A stretch of DNA of 64,000 nucleotides from Aquimonas sp. (GCA_022241605.1 JAKOMQ010000013.1:51003-115002); one strand, 5' to 3'; counted from the first letter of the stretch, positions 7,902 to 17,129 are shown. Notes: generated from the sequence alone by a model not told the origin. Numbers and translations are program-made.

Positions 7902-9581
7902 ATGCTGAGCTCCCTGTACGTCAAGGATTTCGCCATCGTCAGCGCTGTCGAGCTGCAGCTCGATCCCGGCCTGACCGTGATCTCCGGCGAGACCGGCGCC
8001 GGCAAGTCGCTGCTGGTCGACGCGCTGCTGCTGCTGACCGGCGCCCGCGCCGATGCCGGCATGGTCCGCCATGGCGCCGACCGCGCCGAACTCTCGGCAG
8101 CCTTCCGTCTGGCGGCCGACAGCCCGGCGCTCGCCTGGCTGCGCGAACAGGAGCTGGACGAGGACGAGGCCTGCGAGGTCCGCCGCATCGTCCGCGCCGA
8201 TGGCGGCTCCAAGGCGTGGATCAACGGCCGCCCGGCCACGGTCGGCCAGGTCAGTGCGCTCACCGCGCATCTCGTCGAGATCCACGGTCAGCACGAGCAT
8301 CAGGCCCTGCTGGATCGCGTCCAACAGCTGGCCCTGCTGGATGGTTTCGCCCGCACGGGCGCCTTGCTGGAGCCCGTCCGTCAGCTGGCCGCGGAATATC
8401 AGCAGCTGAAACGCCGTCGCGAGCAGCTTGCCGGCGCCGCCGAAGATCCGGGCCCACGCCTCGAGCTGCTGCGCCACCAGCTGGGCGAGCTGGAGACCGA
8501 AGCGCTGGCGCCGGTGGCCTACGCCGAGCTGATCCAGACCCATCGCCGCCTGGCCAATGCCACCAGCCTGATCGAAGCCTGCGCGCGCGCGGTGTCGCGC
8601 ATCGAGGGCGAGGACGGCTTCGACCTGCTGCGCAGCCTGCGCCAGACCGGCCACGAGCTGGCCCGCTTCGGCGAGGACGAGCCGCGCCTGCGCGAGGCCG
8701 CAGAACTGCTCGAATCCGCTGCGCTGCAGGCCACTGAGGCCTCGGCCCTGGTGGCCCAGGTGCAGGACAACCTGGAGCTGGACCCGGCTCGCCTGGTGGA
8801 GATCGAAGCGAAGCTGGCGCGACTGCACGAGCTTGGCCGCCGCCATCGGGTGGACCCCGCCGAGCTGAAGGCCTGTGCCGAGGCGATCGCCCGCGAGATC
8901 GAGGAGCTGGAGGAGGCCGGCGGCGCGCTGGCCAAGATCGAAGCGCGCATGAAGGTGCTGGCGTCGGATTGGTCCCGCGCAGCCGCCGCACTCGGCGAGC
9001 GCCGCCGCGCAGCCGCACGCAGGCTGTCCGACGAGGTCTCCACGCTGATGGCGGAGCTGGGCATGGCCGGCGGCCGGCTGGAGGCGCAGCTGGAAGCACT
9101 GAGCGACCCCGAGCCCTCGCCGCTGGGCGCGGAGCGCGTGGATTTCCTGGTGGCGGCCAATGCCGGCCAGCCGCCCAAGCCCCTGCGCCGCACCGCCTCC
9201 GGCGGCGAACTGTCCCGCATCAGCCTGGCCATCGAGGTGGCCACGCTCGGTATCGACCCCACCCCGACCATGGTCTTCGACGAGGTCGACACCGGCATCG
9301 GCGGTGCGGTCGCCGAGATCGTCGGCCAGAAGCTGCGCGCGCTCGGCGCCGAACGACAGGTGCTATGCGTCACCCATCTGCCCCAGGTCGCCGCCCAGGG
9401 CCACCATCACTTCAGCGTGCGCAAGGCCGAGCAGGACGGCATCACCGTCAGCGCCCCGCAGCGCCTCGACCCGGATGAGCGCATCGAAGAGCTGGCGCGC
9501 ATGCTCGGCGGCATCGACATCACCACCACCACCCGCGCGCATGCGGGGCAGATGCTGGAGCGGGCGCAGGGCCAGCCCTGA
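7902..9581 (+). CDS. recN: DNA repair protein RecN
   Basis: A 559-residue SMC-like ATPase acting in double-strand-break repair. The N-terminus MLSSLYVKDFAIV leads to the Walker A GETGAGKS (29-36). A central coiled coil holds LVEIHGQHEHQALL, the RecN-specific loop. The C-terminal ATPase half has the signature TASGGELSRISLAIEV and the Walker B MVFDEVDTGIGG. A longer in-frame start at 7812 adds 30 residues without family similarity, so MLSSLYV is preferred. It diverges from hrcA, an arrangement common in gammaproteobacteria, and converges on greB with a family A repeat between. Confidence 0.97.
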   Translation: MLSSLYVKDFAIVSAVELQLDPGLTVISGETGAGKSLLVDALLLLTGARADAGMVRHGADRAELSAAFRLAADSPALAWLREQELDEDEACEVRRIVRADGGSKAWINGRPATVGQVSALTAHLVEIHGQHEHQALLDRVQQLALLDGFARTGALLEPVRQLAAEYQQLKRRREQLAGAAEDPGPRLELLRHQLGELETEALAPVAYAELIQTHRRLANATSLIEACARAVSRIEGEDGFDLLRSLRQTGHELARFGEDEPRLREAAELLESAALQATEASALVAQVQDNLELDPARLVEIEAKLARLHELGRRHRVDPAELKACAEAIAREIEELEEAGGALAKIEARMKVLASDWSRAAAALGERRRAAARRLSDEVSTLMAELGMAGGRLEAQLEALSDPEPSPLGAERVDFLVAANAGQPPKPLRRTASGGELSRISLAIEVATLGIDPTPTMVFDEVDTGIGGAVAEIVGQKLRALGAERQVLCVTHLPQVAAQGHHHFSVRKAEQDGITVSAPQRLDPDERIEELARMLGGIDITTTTRAHAGQMLERAQGQP

Positions 9582-9600
9582 AACGCGCCAGCAGCGCAGA

Positions 9601-9779
9601 GCGAGTGAAAAAAATTCAGACGCCGTAACGAGGGCGTCGCTTGGCTTTCGTGGCGAGGTGGGCTGCGCGAGTTCAAGTGAGTTCGGCGGGCCCAATGAGC
9701 GCAATGTTCGGACAGCGGCCCGCCGTCACGGGCGTCCAGCGACGGCCGCAGAAGGCAGAGGATTGTCACAGGCCCTCAG
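9601..9779. repeat. Family A dispersed intergenic repeat, copy 2
   Basis: About 180 bp between convergent recN and greB. The left end is GCGAGTGAAAAAAATTCAGA and the right end GATTGTCACAGGCCCTCAG. The right end contains the complement of the greB stop codon (9776-9778), so the element terminus is part of the gene end. Internal blocks match copy 1 (AGTTCGGCGGGCCCAATGA, for example). Confidence 0.8.
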
Positions 9780-10279
9780 CCCGCGTACCCCACCTCCACC
9801 ACCACGAAGCGCACCCGCCCCTGCGGCAGCTCGGCCTCGAACTCGTCGTCGATGCGTTTTTTCAGCGCAGCCCGGGCCAGCGGTGAGTCGATGCTGATCC
9901 AGCCGCGGGCGGCGTCGGTTTCGTCGGGGCCGACGATGCGGTAGCGCAGCAGCTCGCCATCGTCGATGCGTTCGAGCCCGATCTCGGCGCCGAAGTAGAT
10001 CGCCTCCGGGTCCGAAGGGCGGCCGTCGGCCACGCGCAGCTGCTCCAGCCGCTTGCTCAGGTAGCGCACGCGACGGTCGATCTCGCCGAGCTGCTTCTTG
10101 CGGTAGGTGTATTCGGCGTTCTCGCTGCGGTCGCCCTCTGCGGCGGCGGCGGCCAGCGCCTTGACCACCTCAGGGCGCCTGTCGCGCCAGAGTTCGTTCA
10201 GTTCAGCGCGCAGGGCCTCGAAGCCCTCGCGGGTGATGATGGCAGTGGAGCCGGGAGCGGGTGGGCGCCAGCGGGGCAT
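9776..10279 (-). CDS. greB: transcription elongation factor GreB
   Basis: A 167-residue Gre factor. It enters the secondary channel of RNA polymerase and stimulates cleavage of backtracked transcripts. The N-terminal coiled coil carries the acidic tip [11 protein letters not shown] (Asp50 and Glu53 correspond to the catalytic pair). The C-terminal FKBP-like domain includes [16 protein letters not shown]. The R-rich helix ([13 protein letters not shown]) and length favour GreB over GreA. It diverges from the rhomboid gene, and its stop codon lies inside the terminus of a family A repeat. Confidence 0.95.
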   Translation of the reverse strand: MPRWRPPAPGSTAIITREGFEALRAELNELWRDRRPEVVKALAAAAAEGDRSENAEYTYRKKQLGEIDRRVRYLSKRLEQLRVADGRPSDPEAIYFGAEIGLERIDDGELLRYRIVGPDETDAARGWISIDSPLARAALKKRIDDEFEAELPQGRVRFVVVEVGYAG

Positions 10280-10371
10280 GGGGTCTGGGGCGGCTGCAGG
10301 GGCGCAAAGCGTACACTTGCGCGCGCTTGCACTGGCCTTTGCGCCTTTATTGCCCCGGAGCCTTTTCGACC

Positions 10372-11841
10372 GTGCTGATCCTGCCCTTGCACAAGCCTTT
10401 CAGCCGCGGCCGGCTGCCGTGGTCGACCCTGCTGCTGGTGTTCCTGAACCTGTTCGTGTTCATGGTGCTGCAGTCGGGTGACGGGCGGCGCGAGGCGCAG
10501 GCGCGCGAGGATTACGTGCACTCGGGCCTCGCGGCGATCGAAGTGCCTCGCTACCTGGACGGCGGTGTGCTGCCGGAAGACCCGCAGGCACGCGCGTTTG
10601 TAGAGATGATGCGCGCAGCGCCGGAGCCGATGCGCTCGCTGCAGCTGTCGGCCCTGATCGATCTGGACCACCGCTTCCTGGCGCGATTGGCCGCGGGGGA
10701 TGTCGAGCCACCGCTGGACGATGTCGAACAGTGGCGGCGCCTGCGCGAGGCGCATGAGCAGGCGCTGGCCCGCAGCTTCACGGATCGTTTCAAGGTGCAG
10801 GGCGGCAGCCTCGACCCCCTGCGTTTGGTCGGCTCGGCGTTCCTGCATGCCGGCTGGGGCCACCTGCTCGGCAACCTGCTGTTCCTGGTGCTGATCGGCC
10901 TGCTGGTGGAGGGCGCGATCGGCTCGCGCCTGCACTTTCTGCTCTACGTGCTGGGCGCCGCGGGCGCCAGCCTGTTCGCGCTGGCCTGGCGATGGGGCGA
11001 GCCGCATGCGGGCCTGGGCGCCTCGGGCGCAGTGTCGGCCATGATGGGTGCCTTCTGCCTGCTCTGGGGCCTGCGTCGGGTGCGGCTGTTCTACTGGATC
11101 GGCTTCGTCTTCGACTATGTGCGTGCGCCGGCCCTGCTGCTGCTGCCGCCATGGCTGGGCTGGGAGCTCTACCACCTGCTGATGCACCCCGAGCTCGCGA
11201 TCGGTTTCGACGCCCATGCCGGAGGCCTGCTCACCGGTGCTGCCTTCGGCGCGCTGATGTGGCCGCTCGGCCAAGTACGCGAGGACTTCATCGAGGCCGA
11301 GGACGCGGACGGCGGCGACGACGGCGCGCTGCTGGAGGAAGCCGAACAGGCGCTGGCACAGATGGACCTTGCCCGCGCCGAACGTGCCCTCGCCGAGTTG
11401 GCCGAAGACACGCCCGAGCTCGCCATCAGCGCACGTGCCCGCCTGGCCGGGTATCGCTGCGCGCGCCTCGGGCGACGCCTGCCGCTGGCGGCGGAGCGTC
11501 TCGCGGGCCTGCTGCAGGCGCCCGCAGGCCTGCCGATGACACAGCAGGCGGACCTGCTCGCGGAAGCCGGGCCGGAGCTGCCGCCGCTGCCACCTGAGGC
11601 GCTGCAGGCGGCCTGCACACGGCTGCTGGCCAGCGGCCGCCGGGCCGAGGTGCAGGCCTGGCTGCACGGCCTGCCGCCGGACTATGCGCCCGCTGTGCAG
11701 CCTGCACTGTGGCTTCGGCTGGCGCTGGCCCAGCGCCAGGGCGGCGCTGGCAATGATCCGCACGCCAGCCTGCGCGAGCTGCTCCGCCGATTTCCACGCG
11801 CGCCCGAGGCAGCGAAGGCTCGGACCTTGCTGGGCGGCTGA
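10372..11841 (+). CDS. rhomboid-family intramembrane serine protease with cytosolic C-terminal extension
   Basis: A 489-residue membrane protein. The rhomboid core (about residues 15-305) has [10 protein letters not shown] (159-168), the catalytic serine in GLGASGA (Ser218) and the catalytic histidine in FDAHAGG (His282), so the Ser-His dyad is complete. The first membrane segment ([15 protein letters not shown]) is followed by a loop of about 100 residues before the core. After the last helix comes an alanine- and glutamate-rich tail of about 180 residues ([20 protein letters not shown]) that looks like TPR-type helical repeats. I use the GTG at 10372: it has GGAG upstream, while the ATG at 10261 would overlap greB and adds residues of no membrane character. 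Substrate unknown. Confidence 0.9.
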   Translation: MLILPLHKPFSRGRLPWSTLLLVFLNLFVFMVLQSGDGRREAQAREDYVHSGLAAIEVPRYLDGGVLPEDPQARAFVEMMRAAPEPMRSLQLSALIDLDHRFLARLAAGDVEPPLDDVEQWRRLREAHEQALARSFTDRFKVQGGSLDPLRLVGSAFLHAGWGHLLGNLLFLVLIGLLVEGAIGSRLHFLLYVLGAAGASLFALAWRWGEPHAGLGASGAVSAMMGAFCLLWGLRRVRLFYWIGFVFDYVRAPALLLLPPWLGWELYHLLMHPELAIGFDAHAGGLLTGAAFGALMWPLGQVREDFIEAEDADGGDDGALLEEAEQALAQMDLARAERALAELAEDTPELAISARARLAGYRCARLGRRLPLAAERLAGLLQAPAGLPMTQQADLLAEAGPELPPLPPEALQAACTRLLASGRRAEVQAWLHGLPPDYAPAVQPALWLRLALAQRQGGAGNDPHASLRELLRRFPRAPEAAKARTLLGG

Positions 11842-11924
11842 CCGACGTTTCTCACCGCGGCTGACTCTGGGATACTCGCGGGTTAGCCGGCGCGACACGC
11901 GCCCGCCCACTGCAAGCGAGCCCC

Positions 11925-13241
11925 ATGTCACGACGCCAGCGCAACCGCGAAATCGAAGCCGAAATCATCGACCTGAGCCATGACGGCCGCGGGGTCGCCA
12001 AGCTGGAGGGCAAGACCGCGTTCATCAGTGGCGCACTGGCTGGCGAGCGCGTGCGCGCCCGCATCCACACCAGCAAGAAGAACTTCGACGAAGGCCATGT
12101 ACTGGAGGTGCTGCAGGCCTCGCCGCTGCGCGTCGAGCCCCCCTGCCCCCACTTCGAGATCTGCGGCGGCTGCGCCCTGCAGCACCTGCAGGCCGAGGCC
12201 CAGATCGAAGCCAAGCAGCACATCCTGCTGGAGAACTTCGAGCGCATCGGCCACGTCCGCCCGGGCACGGTGTTGCCACCGCTGGTCGACGAGCCCTGGG
12301 GCTATCGCCGCAAGGCGCGGCTGGGCGTGAAGTGGGTGGCGGCCAAGGAGCGCGCTGTCGTCGGCTTCCGCGAGGCGCTGAAGCCCATGTACATCGCCGA
12401 TATCCACAGCTGCCGGGTGCTGGTGCCGCAGGTCGGCGAGCGTATCCACGAGCTGTCGGCGCTGGTGACGGGCATGGACGCGCGCGAGCGCATCGCTCAG
12501 ATCGAAGCGGCCGCGGGCGACGATGCCACGGCGCTGGTGTTCCGCCATCTCGATCCGCTGTCCGCCGCCGATACGCAGCGCCTGATCGAGTTCGGCCAGC
12601 GCACCGGCCTGATGATCTACCTGCAGCCCGGCGGCAACGACAGCGTGCACCCGCTGTGGCCGGCCGATGCGGCACTGAGCTTTCGCATCCCGGCGGCGGA
12701 CGTCGAGCTGGCCTTCCGTCCGCTGGACTTCGTGCAGGTCAACGCCGGCATGAACCAGCGCATGATCGCGCGCACCCTGCAGATGCTGGACCCGCAGCCC
12801 GGCGAGCGCGTGCTCGATCTGTTCTGTGGGCTGGGTAATTTCACCCTGCCGATCGCGCGGCGCGCAGCATCGGTCGTGGGCGTCGAGGGCGAGGCCGGCC
12901 TGGTGGCACGTGCGCGCGACAACGCCCGCGCCAACGGCATCGACAACGCCGAGTTCTTCGCCGCCGACTTGAGCCAGGACCTGCGCGGCGAAGCCTGGGT
13001 CAAGCAGGGCTTCGACAAGCTGCTGCTGGACCCGCCGCGGACCGGCGCCGACGCCTGTATCCCGCAGCTTCCGCTGGACGGCGTACGGCGCATCGTCTAC
13101 GTGTCCTGCCATCCAGGCTCGCTGGCGCGCGACGCCGGAATCCTCGTGCGCGAGCATGGTTATCGGCTGGTCTCGGCCGGAGTGATGGACATGTTTCCGC
13201 ACACCGCCCACGTCGAATCCATCGCCCTGTTCGAGCGCTGA
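11925..13241 (+). CDS. rlmD: 23S rRNA (uracil-1939-C5)-methyltransferase RlmD
   Basis: A 438-residue RumA-type enzyme that methylates U1939 of 23S rRNA using SAM and carries a 4Fe-4S cluster. An N-terminal TRAM domain (about 10-65) is followed by cluster cysteines Cys74, Cys80 and Cys83 (PCPHFEICGGCALQH). The methyltransferase half has VLDLFCGLGNFTLPIARRA (SAM motif), LLLDPPRTGAD and YVSCHPGSLARDA with the catalytic cysteine. Two bases separate its stop codon from the nagZ start codon, so the two are probably cotranscribed. Confidence 0.97.
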   Translation: MSRRQRNREIEAEIIDLSHDGRGVAKLEGKTAFISGALAGERVRARIHTSKKNFDEGHVLEVLQASPLRVEPPCPHFEICGGCALQHLQAEAQIEAKQHILLENFERIGHVRPGTVLPPLVDEPWGYRRKARLGVKWVAAKERAVVGFREALKPMYIADIHSCRVLVPQVGERIHELSALVTGMDARERIAQIEAAAGDDATALVFRHLDPLSAADTQRLIEFGQRTGLMIYLQPGGNDSVHPLWPADAALSFRIPAADVELAFRPLDFVQVNAGMNQRMIARTLQMLDPQPGERVLDLFCGLGNFTLPIARRAASVVGVEGEAGLVARARDNARANGIDNAEFFAADLSQDLRGEAWVKQGFDKLLLDPPRTGADACIPQLPLDGVRRIVYVSCHPGSLARDAGILVREHGYRLVSAGVMDMFPHTAHVESIALFER

Positions 13242-13243
13242 GC

Positions 13244-14233
13244 ATGCTCTTCATCGGCCTTGAGGGAACCACGCTACGCGCCGAGGAAGCGCGCTGGATC
13301 GCGCATCCGGCAGTGGCTGGCGTGGTGCTGTTCCGCCGCAACTACGCGGAGCCCGCACAGCTGCGCGCGCTCAATACACGGATCCGCGCCGCCAGCGATG
13401 CGCCTCGCATCATCGCCGTGGACCAGGAAGGCGGTCGCGTGCAGCGTTTTGCAGAGGGCTTCACCCGCCTGCCGGCGCTGGCGCGGATCGGCGAGGCCTA
13501 CGCCAATGACGGCGCGCGCTGTCTCGCTCTCGCCGCGCAGCACGCCCGGCTGATGACGGCCGAACTGCAGGCGCAGGACATCGATCTCAGTTTCGCGCCG
13601 GTGGTAGATCTAGGCCGCGGCAACCGCGCCATCGGCGACCGCGCCTTCGCGGCCGGCATCGATGTCGTCTGCGCGCTCACCCGCGCCTATGTCCAGGCGA
13701 TGCAGGCGGCCGGCATGCCGGCTACGCTCAAGCACTTCCCCGGCCACGGCTCGGTGCTGGAGGACACCCACCTCGATACTGCGGTCGATCCGCGTCCGCT
13801 GGAGTCGTTGCTGGCTGAGGACCTGCAGCCCTTCATCGCCGGCATTGAGGCGGGGGCCGCGGCGGTGATGGCGGCGCACGTTTGCTATCCGGCAGTGTGC
13901 GCGCAGCCGGCCGGCTACTCGCAGCATTGGCTGGGCGAGATATTGCGCGGCCGGCTGGGCTTTGCGGGCGTGGTATTCAGCGATGACATCGGCATGGCCG
14001 CGGCCGCTGCCCTGGGTGGCGTGCGTGAGCGGGTCAGGGCACATCTCGAGGCCGGCTGCGACGTGGTGCTGGCCTGCCATCCGGTTCTCGTGGACGACGC
14101 GATCGGCGCAATGGATGCTGGAGCACCCGCCCGCGCCGGGGCTCGAATAGCCGCACTGCGTTTGCCACGGCGACCTGCCGCTGATGCAGAAGCGCTGGCG
14201 CAAGCGCGTGCTAACCTCGCCGCCCTCGTCTGA
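13244..14233 (+). CDS. nagZ: beta-N-acetylhexosaminidase NagZ
   Basis: A 329-residue glycoside hydrolase family 3 enzyme that removes GlcNAc from muropeptides in the cytosol during peptidoglycan recycling. Motifs include AVDQEGGRVQRF (59-70), the GH3 signature KHFPGHGSVLEDTH (163-176) with its mobile-loop Asp/His pair at 174 and 176, and VFSDDIGMAAA with the predicted nucleophile aspartate. There is no signal peptide, as expected for the cytosolic enzyme. It overlaps nothing but lies 2 bases after rlmD and 13 before hpt. Confidence 0.96.
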   Translation: MLFIGLEGTTLRAEEARWIAHPAVAGVVLFRRNYAEPAQLRALNTRIRAASDAPRIIAVDQEGGRVQRFAEGFTRLPALARIGEAYANDGARCLALAAQHARLMTAELQAQDIDLSFAPVVDLGRGNRAIGDRAFAAGIDVVCALTRAYVQAMQAAGMPATLKHFPGHGSVLEDTHLDTAVDPRPLESLLAEDLQPFIAGIEAGAAAVMAAHVCYPAVCAQPAGYSQHWLGEILRGRLGFAGVVFSDDIGMAAAAALGGVRERVRAHLEAGCDVVLACHPVLVDDAIGAMDAGAPARAGARIAALRLPRRPAADAEALAQARANLAALV

Positions 14234-14246
14234 CCCGGAGCCGGGC

Positions 14247-14798
14247 ATGAAGAACCCGCCAGCACTGGCCGCAGCCCTGCCGCAGTCCGATCTGCTGTTC
14301 GATCGGCCCGAACTGGAAGCCGCCATCCGCCGCATCGCGGCCGAAATCCGCCGTGACTACGGACAGGACGCGCGCCCACCGCTGTTCCTGACCGTGATGA
14401 ACGGCGGCATGCTGTTCGGCGCGCTGCTGGCGCTGGAGCTTGGCTTCGACGTCGAGTTCGACTATCTGCACGCGACGCGCTACCGCGGAGACACCACCGG
14501 CCGCGGCGTGGAGTGGCTGCGCAAGCCGGCGGTGCCGCTGCTGAAGCGACGGGTGCTGCTGATCGACGACATCCTCGACGAAGGCCACACCCTCAACGCG
14601 GTGATCCAGGCCTGCGAGGCCGAGGGCGCCGCCGACGTGCGCGTGGCGGTGCTGGCGCGCAAGCGGCACGACCGCTGCGTGCCCGGCCTCAGCGGCGACT
14701 ACGTCGGCCTCGAAGTGCCGGACCGCTACGTGTTCGGCTTCGGCATGGACTACTACGAGCAGGGCCGCAACCTGCCGGGCATCTACGCCCTGCGCTGA
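14247..14798 (+). CDS. hpt: hypoxanthine-guanine phosphoribosyltransferase
   Basis: A 183-residue type I phosphoribosyltransferase converting hypoxanthine (and guanine) plus PRPP to nucleotides. The PRPP-binding motif is VLLIDDILDEGHTL (103-116), and the pyrophosphate loop is FLTVMNGGMLFGA (48-60). The flexible loop FDYLHATRYRG (71-81) is typical of HGPRT. The ATG at 14247 is used because the longer frame would overlap nagZ. It sits next to a thiopurine-nucleoside phosphorylase that releases hypoxanthine or adenine, which links the two in purine salvage. Confidence 0.93.
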   Translation: MKNPPALAAALPQSDLLFDRPELEAAIRRIAAEIRRDYGQDARPPLFLTVMNGGMLFGALLALELGFDVEFDYLHATRYRGDTTGRGVEWLRKPAVPLLKRRVLLIDDILDEGHTLNAVIQACEAEGAADVRVAVLARKRHDRCVPGLSGDYVGLEVPDRYVFGFGMDYYEQGRNLPGIYALR

Positions 14799-14826
14799 AG
14801 CGCCGGGCCGTATCGGGACAGCAGCC

Positions 14827-15609
14827 ATGAACAACGAAACATCCGACCTCGCGCTGGGCGTGATCGGCGGCACCGGGGTCTACCGCCTGGCAAATCTTGA
14901 GGGCGCCGAAGCAATCGAGCTGGACACCCCGTACGGCACGCCTTCCGGGCCAGTGCGAATGGGGCGACTGGCGGGATTCCGGGTGGCCTTCCTGGCTCGT
15001 CACGGCGAGGCCCACAGTGTCGCCCCGCATCGCATCAACTACCGTGCCAACGTGCACGCCCTGCACCAGCTTGGCGTGCGCCGACTGCTGGGCATCAATG
15101 CAGTGGGCGGCATCACCGAGCGCATGGGGCCACGCGTGCTGGCGGTGCCCGATCAGATCATCGACTACAGCCACGGTCGACTGTCGAGCTTCTGCGACAC
15201 CGACGGCGCCAAGGTCGAGCATGTCGACTTCACTCACCCCTACACGCCCGCGCTGCGCACCGCGCTGATGCGCGCGGGTGCGGCGACCGGCACGCGTCTG
15301 GTGGACGGCGGCACCTACGGCTGCACACAAGGCCCACGGTTGGAGACCATCGCCGAAATTGCCCGGCTGCGCCGCGACGGCTGCGATCTGGTCGGCATGA
15401 CCGGCATGCCGGAGGCGGTGCTCGCCCGCGAACTCGCCATGGACTACGCCAGCCTGTGCCTGGTGGCCAACTGGGCGGCCGGCTGTGGCGACGAAGCCGA
15501 AATCACGATGGATGAGGTAATGGCGAACATGGGCGCGGCTACCGAGGCGGTGCCGACGCTACTGGCACAGCTGCTGGTCACGCTGGCTGCGCAGCCTCAG
15601 GGCGGGTAA
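14827..15609 (+). CDS. S-methyl-5'-thioinosine / thioadenosine phosphorylase
   Basis: A 260-residue nucleoside phosphorylase of the trimeric PNP/MTAP family. GVIGGTGVYRL (11-21) binds phosphate; ARHGEAHSVAPHRINYRAN, INAVGGI and MTGMPEAVLARE follow. Pseudomonas-type enzymes with this GMPEA signature prefer S-methyl-5'-thioinosine and release hypoxanthine, while MTAP proper carries a T.VPE variant. The hpt gene 28 bases upstream would recycle that hypoxanthine, which favours the MTI reading. Substrate choice between MTI and MTA is inference. Family A repeat sequence follows the gene. Confidence 0.88.
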   Translation: MNNETSDLALGVIGGTGVYRLANLEGAEAIELDTPYGTPSGPVRMGRLAGFRVAFLARHGEAHSVAPHRINYRANVHALHQLGVRRLLGINAVGGITERMGPRVLAVPDQIIDYSHGRLSSFCDTDGAKVEHVDFTHPYTPALRTALMRAGAATGTRLVDGGTYGCTQGPRLETIAEIARLRRDGCDLVGMTGMPEAVLARELAMDYASLCLVANWAAGCGDEAEITMDEVMANMGAATEAVPTLLAQLLVTLAAQPQGG

Positions 15610-15775
15610 AGAATCGAAACGCTGCAACCGGGAGGTTGCCTGGCGCAGGTGGCGAAACGCGGCGCGTGAATTCACCTTGGTTCGGCGAATGTACGCGGGA
15701 TTCTCGCCGCGGCCCTCTGTTTCGGGCACGTGGCGTCAGCTGCAGTGTAGGCGAAGCGTTTCACGCACCCTCAGC

Positions 15776-15856
15776 GCGTGTGAAAAACCCCGATGCCGCC
15801 GCCATGAGCGTCCAGCGGCGGCCGCAGTAGGCGGATGGTTTTTCACATGCCCTCAG
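15776..15856. repeat. Family A repeat, short internally deleted copy
   Basis: An 80-bp version in which both ends are kept: GCGTGTGAAAAACCCC at the left and GGATGGTTTTTCACATGC at the right, near-perfect inverted repeats, with only GAGCGTCCAGCGGCGGCC-type sequence between. The 160 bases before it (15612-15775) look like a second, strongly diverged family A copy ending TTTCACGCACCCTCAG. Together they fill the gap between convergent mtnP-like and bamE genes. Confidence 0.7.
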
Positions 15857-15868
15857 GCCTCGACGCAC

Positions 15869-16267
15869 TCAGCGCCCGCGGCGTTGACGCTCCTCGCGCG
15901 GCAGGTTCCCGTAGCGCGCCATGCGCAGGCGCAGCTCGTTGTCCTGCTTCGGGAAGTAATCCCCTTCGAAGCTGGCGAGGCTGTCGCCGTTGAAGATCAG
16001 CACCAGATTGCGCACGTCTGGCTCGGAGCCGCGCTCCGCCATGGTGGCAAGGTAGTCCCAGCGGTCGGCGTTGAACGGATCGCGGATCGAGGGAGTGCCA
16101 AGCAGCGAGAGCACCTGACGCTTGCTCATGCCTTCGCGCAGCTGCGCCACGTTGCGCTCATCCAGCATGTTGCCCTGGTAGACATCAACCTTGTAGAGCA
16201 GGCCGCAGCCGCTTGTAGCAAGGGCAAGCAGTGCACACAGGGGGGCGGCGAGAAAAGCGTTTCGCAT
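15869..16267 (-). CDS. bamE: outer membrane assembly lipoprotein BamE (SmpA/OmlA)
   Basis: A 132-residue lipoprotein subunit of the BAM complex that inserts beta-barrel proteins into the outer membrane. The signal peptide ends in a lipobox LATSGC with Cys21 lipidated. The mature part has the BamE core (VDVYQGNMLDERNVAQLREG, then MSKRQVLSLLGTP and DRWDYLATM). A basic tail (REERQRRGR) ends the protein. It diverges from fur, the conserved arrangement in gammaproteobacteria. Confidence 0.95.
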   Translation of the reverse strand: MRNAFLAAPLCALLALATSGCGLLYKVDVYQGNMLDERNVAQLREGMSKRQVLSLLGTPSIRDPFNADRWDYLATMAERGSEPDVRNLVLIFNGDSLASFEGDYFPKQDNELRLRMARYGNLPREERQRRGR

Positions 16268-16417
16268 GCGCGGGAGCGTCCGAGGCGTGAAGCCCCCGAT
16301 GATACACTTTGGCCCCTGTCGGGTCGCCCCTCACAGCGCGACAACTCCGATCCGTTTAGCTTGCGTTGACGCCATGCACACGCCCAACGCCACCGTCGCA
16401 ACCGCATGGAGGACACG

Positions 16418-16822
16418 ATGGAATCACAGGAACTTCGTCGCGCCGGCCTCAAGGTGACCCATCCGCGCATGTGCATCCTCGCGGTGCTGGAAAACGCCAG
16501 CCCGCGGCACATGACCGCCGAAGACATCTACAAGCACCTGCTCGAGCGCGAAGAAGATATCGGCCTCGCCACGGTCTACCGGGTGCTGACCCAGTTCGAA
16601 GCCGCAGGCCTGGTGATGAAACACAATTTCGAAGGCGGCCAGGCCGTCTTCGAGCTCGACCGTGGCCACCATCACGACCACATGGTCGACGTCGACAGCG
16701 GCAAGGTCGTCGAGTTCTTCAGCGAGGAGATCGAGCGCCTGCAGCATGAGATCGCCGCCAAGCACGGCTACGACATCGAGGATCACAGCCTTGTGCTGTA
16801 TGTACGCAAGAAGAAGCCCTGA
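16418..16822 (+). CDS. fur: ferric uptake regulator Fur
   Basis: A 134-residue Fur that represses iron-uptake genes when loaded with Fe2+. MESQELRRAGLKVTHPRM begins the winged helix; YKHLLEREEDIGLATVYRVL is the recognition region; GHHHDHMVDVDSGKVVEF and HEIAAKHGYDIEDHSL form the dimerisation/metal domain. The two CxxC cysteines of E. coli Fur are replaced (VDVDSGK), so the structural zinc site is absent, as in other xanthomonads and pseudomonads. The start at 16418 is preferred because GGAGG lies 5 bases upstream of it; the upstream ATG at 16406 overlaps that site. A likely target in this window is the iron ABC operon at 59.7 kb. Confidence 0.96.
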   Translation: MESQELRRAGLKVTHPRMCILAVLENASPRHMTAEDIYKHLLEREEDIGLATVYRVLTQFEAAGLVMKHNFEGGQAVFELDRGHHHDHMVDVDSGKVVEFFSEEIERLQHEIAAKHGYDIEDHSLVLYVRKKKP

Positions 16823-16870
16823 CCCGGCTCCGCGCGCGCCTCGGCAGCGCAGAGCACCAAGGCTCCAAAA

Positions 16871-16903
16871 CGAAAAAGCCCCGGTTTCCCGGGGCTCTTT
16901 CGT
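16871..16903. terminator. bidirectional intrinsic terminator, fur / csp
   Basis: AGCCCCGG and CCGGGGCT form an 8-bp stem around a TTTC loop, flanked by an A-run on the left and TCTTTC on the right. It lies between convergent fur and the cold-shock gene and can serve both strands. Confidence 0.85.
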
Positions 16904-16919
16904 GTAACCGTAGCTCGCT

Positions 16920-17129
16920 TTAGAGCGGCTGGACCTGGTCGGCCTGCAGGCCCTTCGGGCCCTTGGTCACGACGAAGCTCACGCTCTGGCCTTCCTGCAG
17001 CGACTTGAAGCCGGTGCCCAGGATGGCGCGGAAATGGACGAAGAGGTCTTCGCCATCAGCGCGGCTGATAAAGCCGAAGCCCTTGGCATCATTGAACCAC
17101 TTCACGGTACCGGTCTGACGATCAGACAT
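16920..17129 (-). CDS. cold-shock domain protein (CspA family)
   Basis: A 69-residue single-domain nucleic-acid chaperone. [20 protein letters not shown] contains RNP1 (KGFGFI), and DLFVHF is RNP2; the C-terminus reads [24 protein letters not shown] lies 6 bases before the ATG. The upstream leader is long (about 150 bases from the predicted start of transcription), typical of CspA-type genes whose mRNA structure is temperature dependent. Which paralogue it is, and whether it is cold-induced, cannot be told from one gene. Confidence 0.95.
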   Translation of the reverse strand: MSDRQTGTVKWFNDAKGFGFISRADGEDLFVHFRAILGTGFKSLQEGQSVSFVVTKGPKGLQADQVQPL

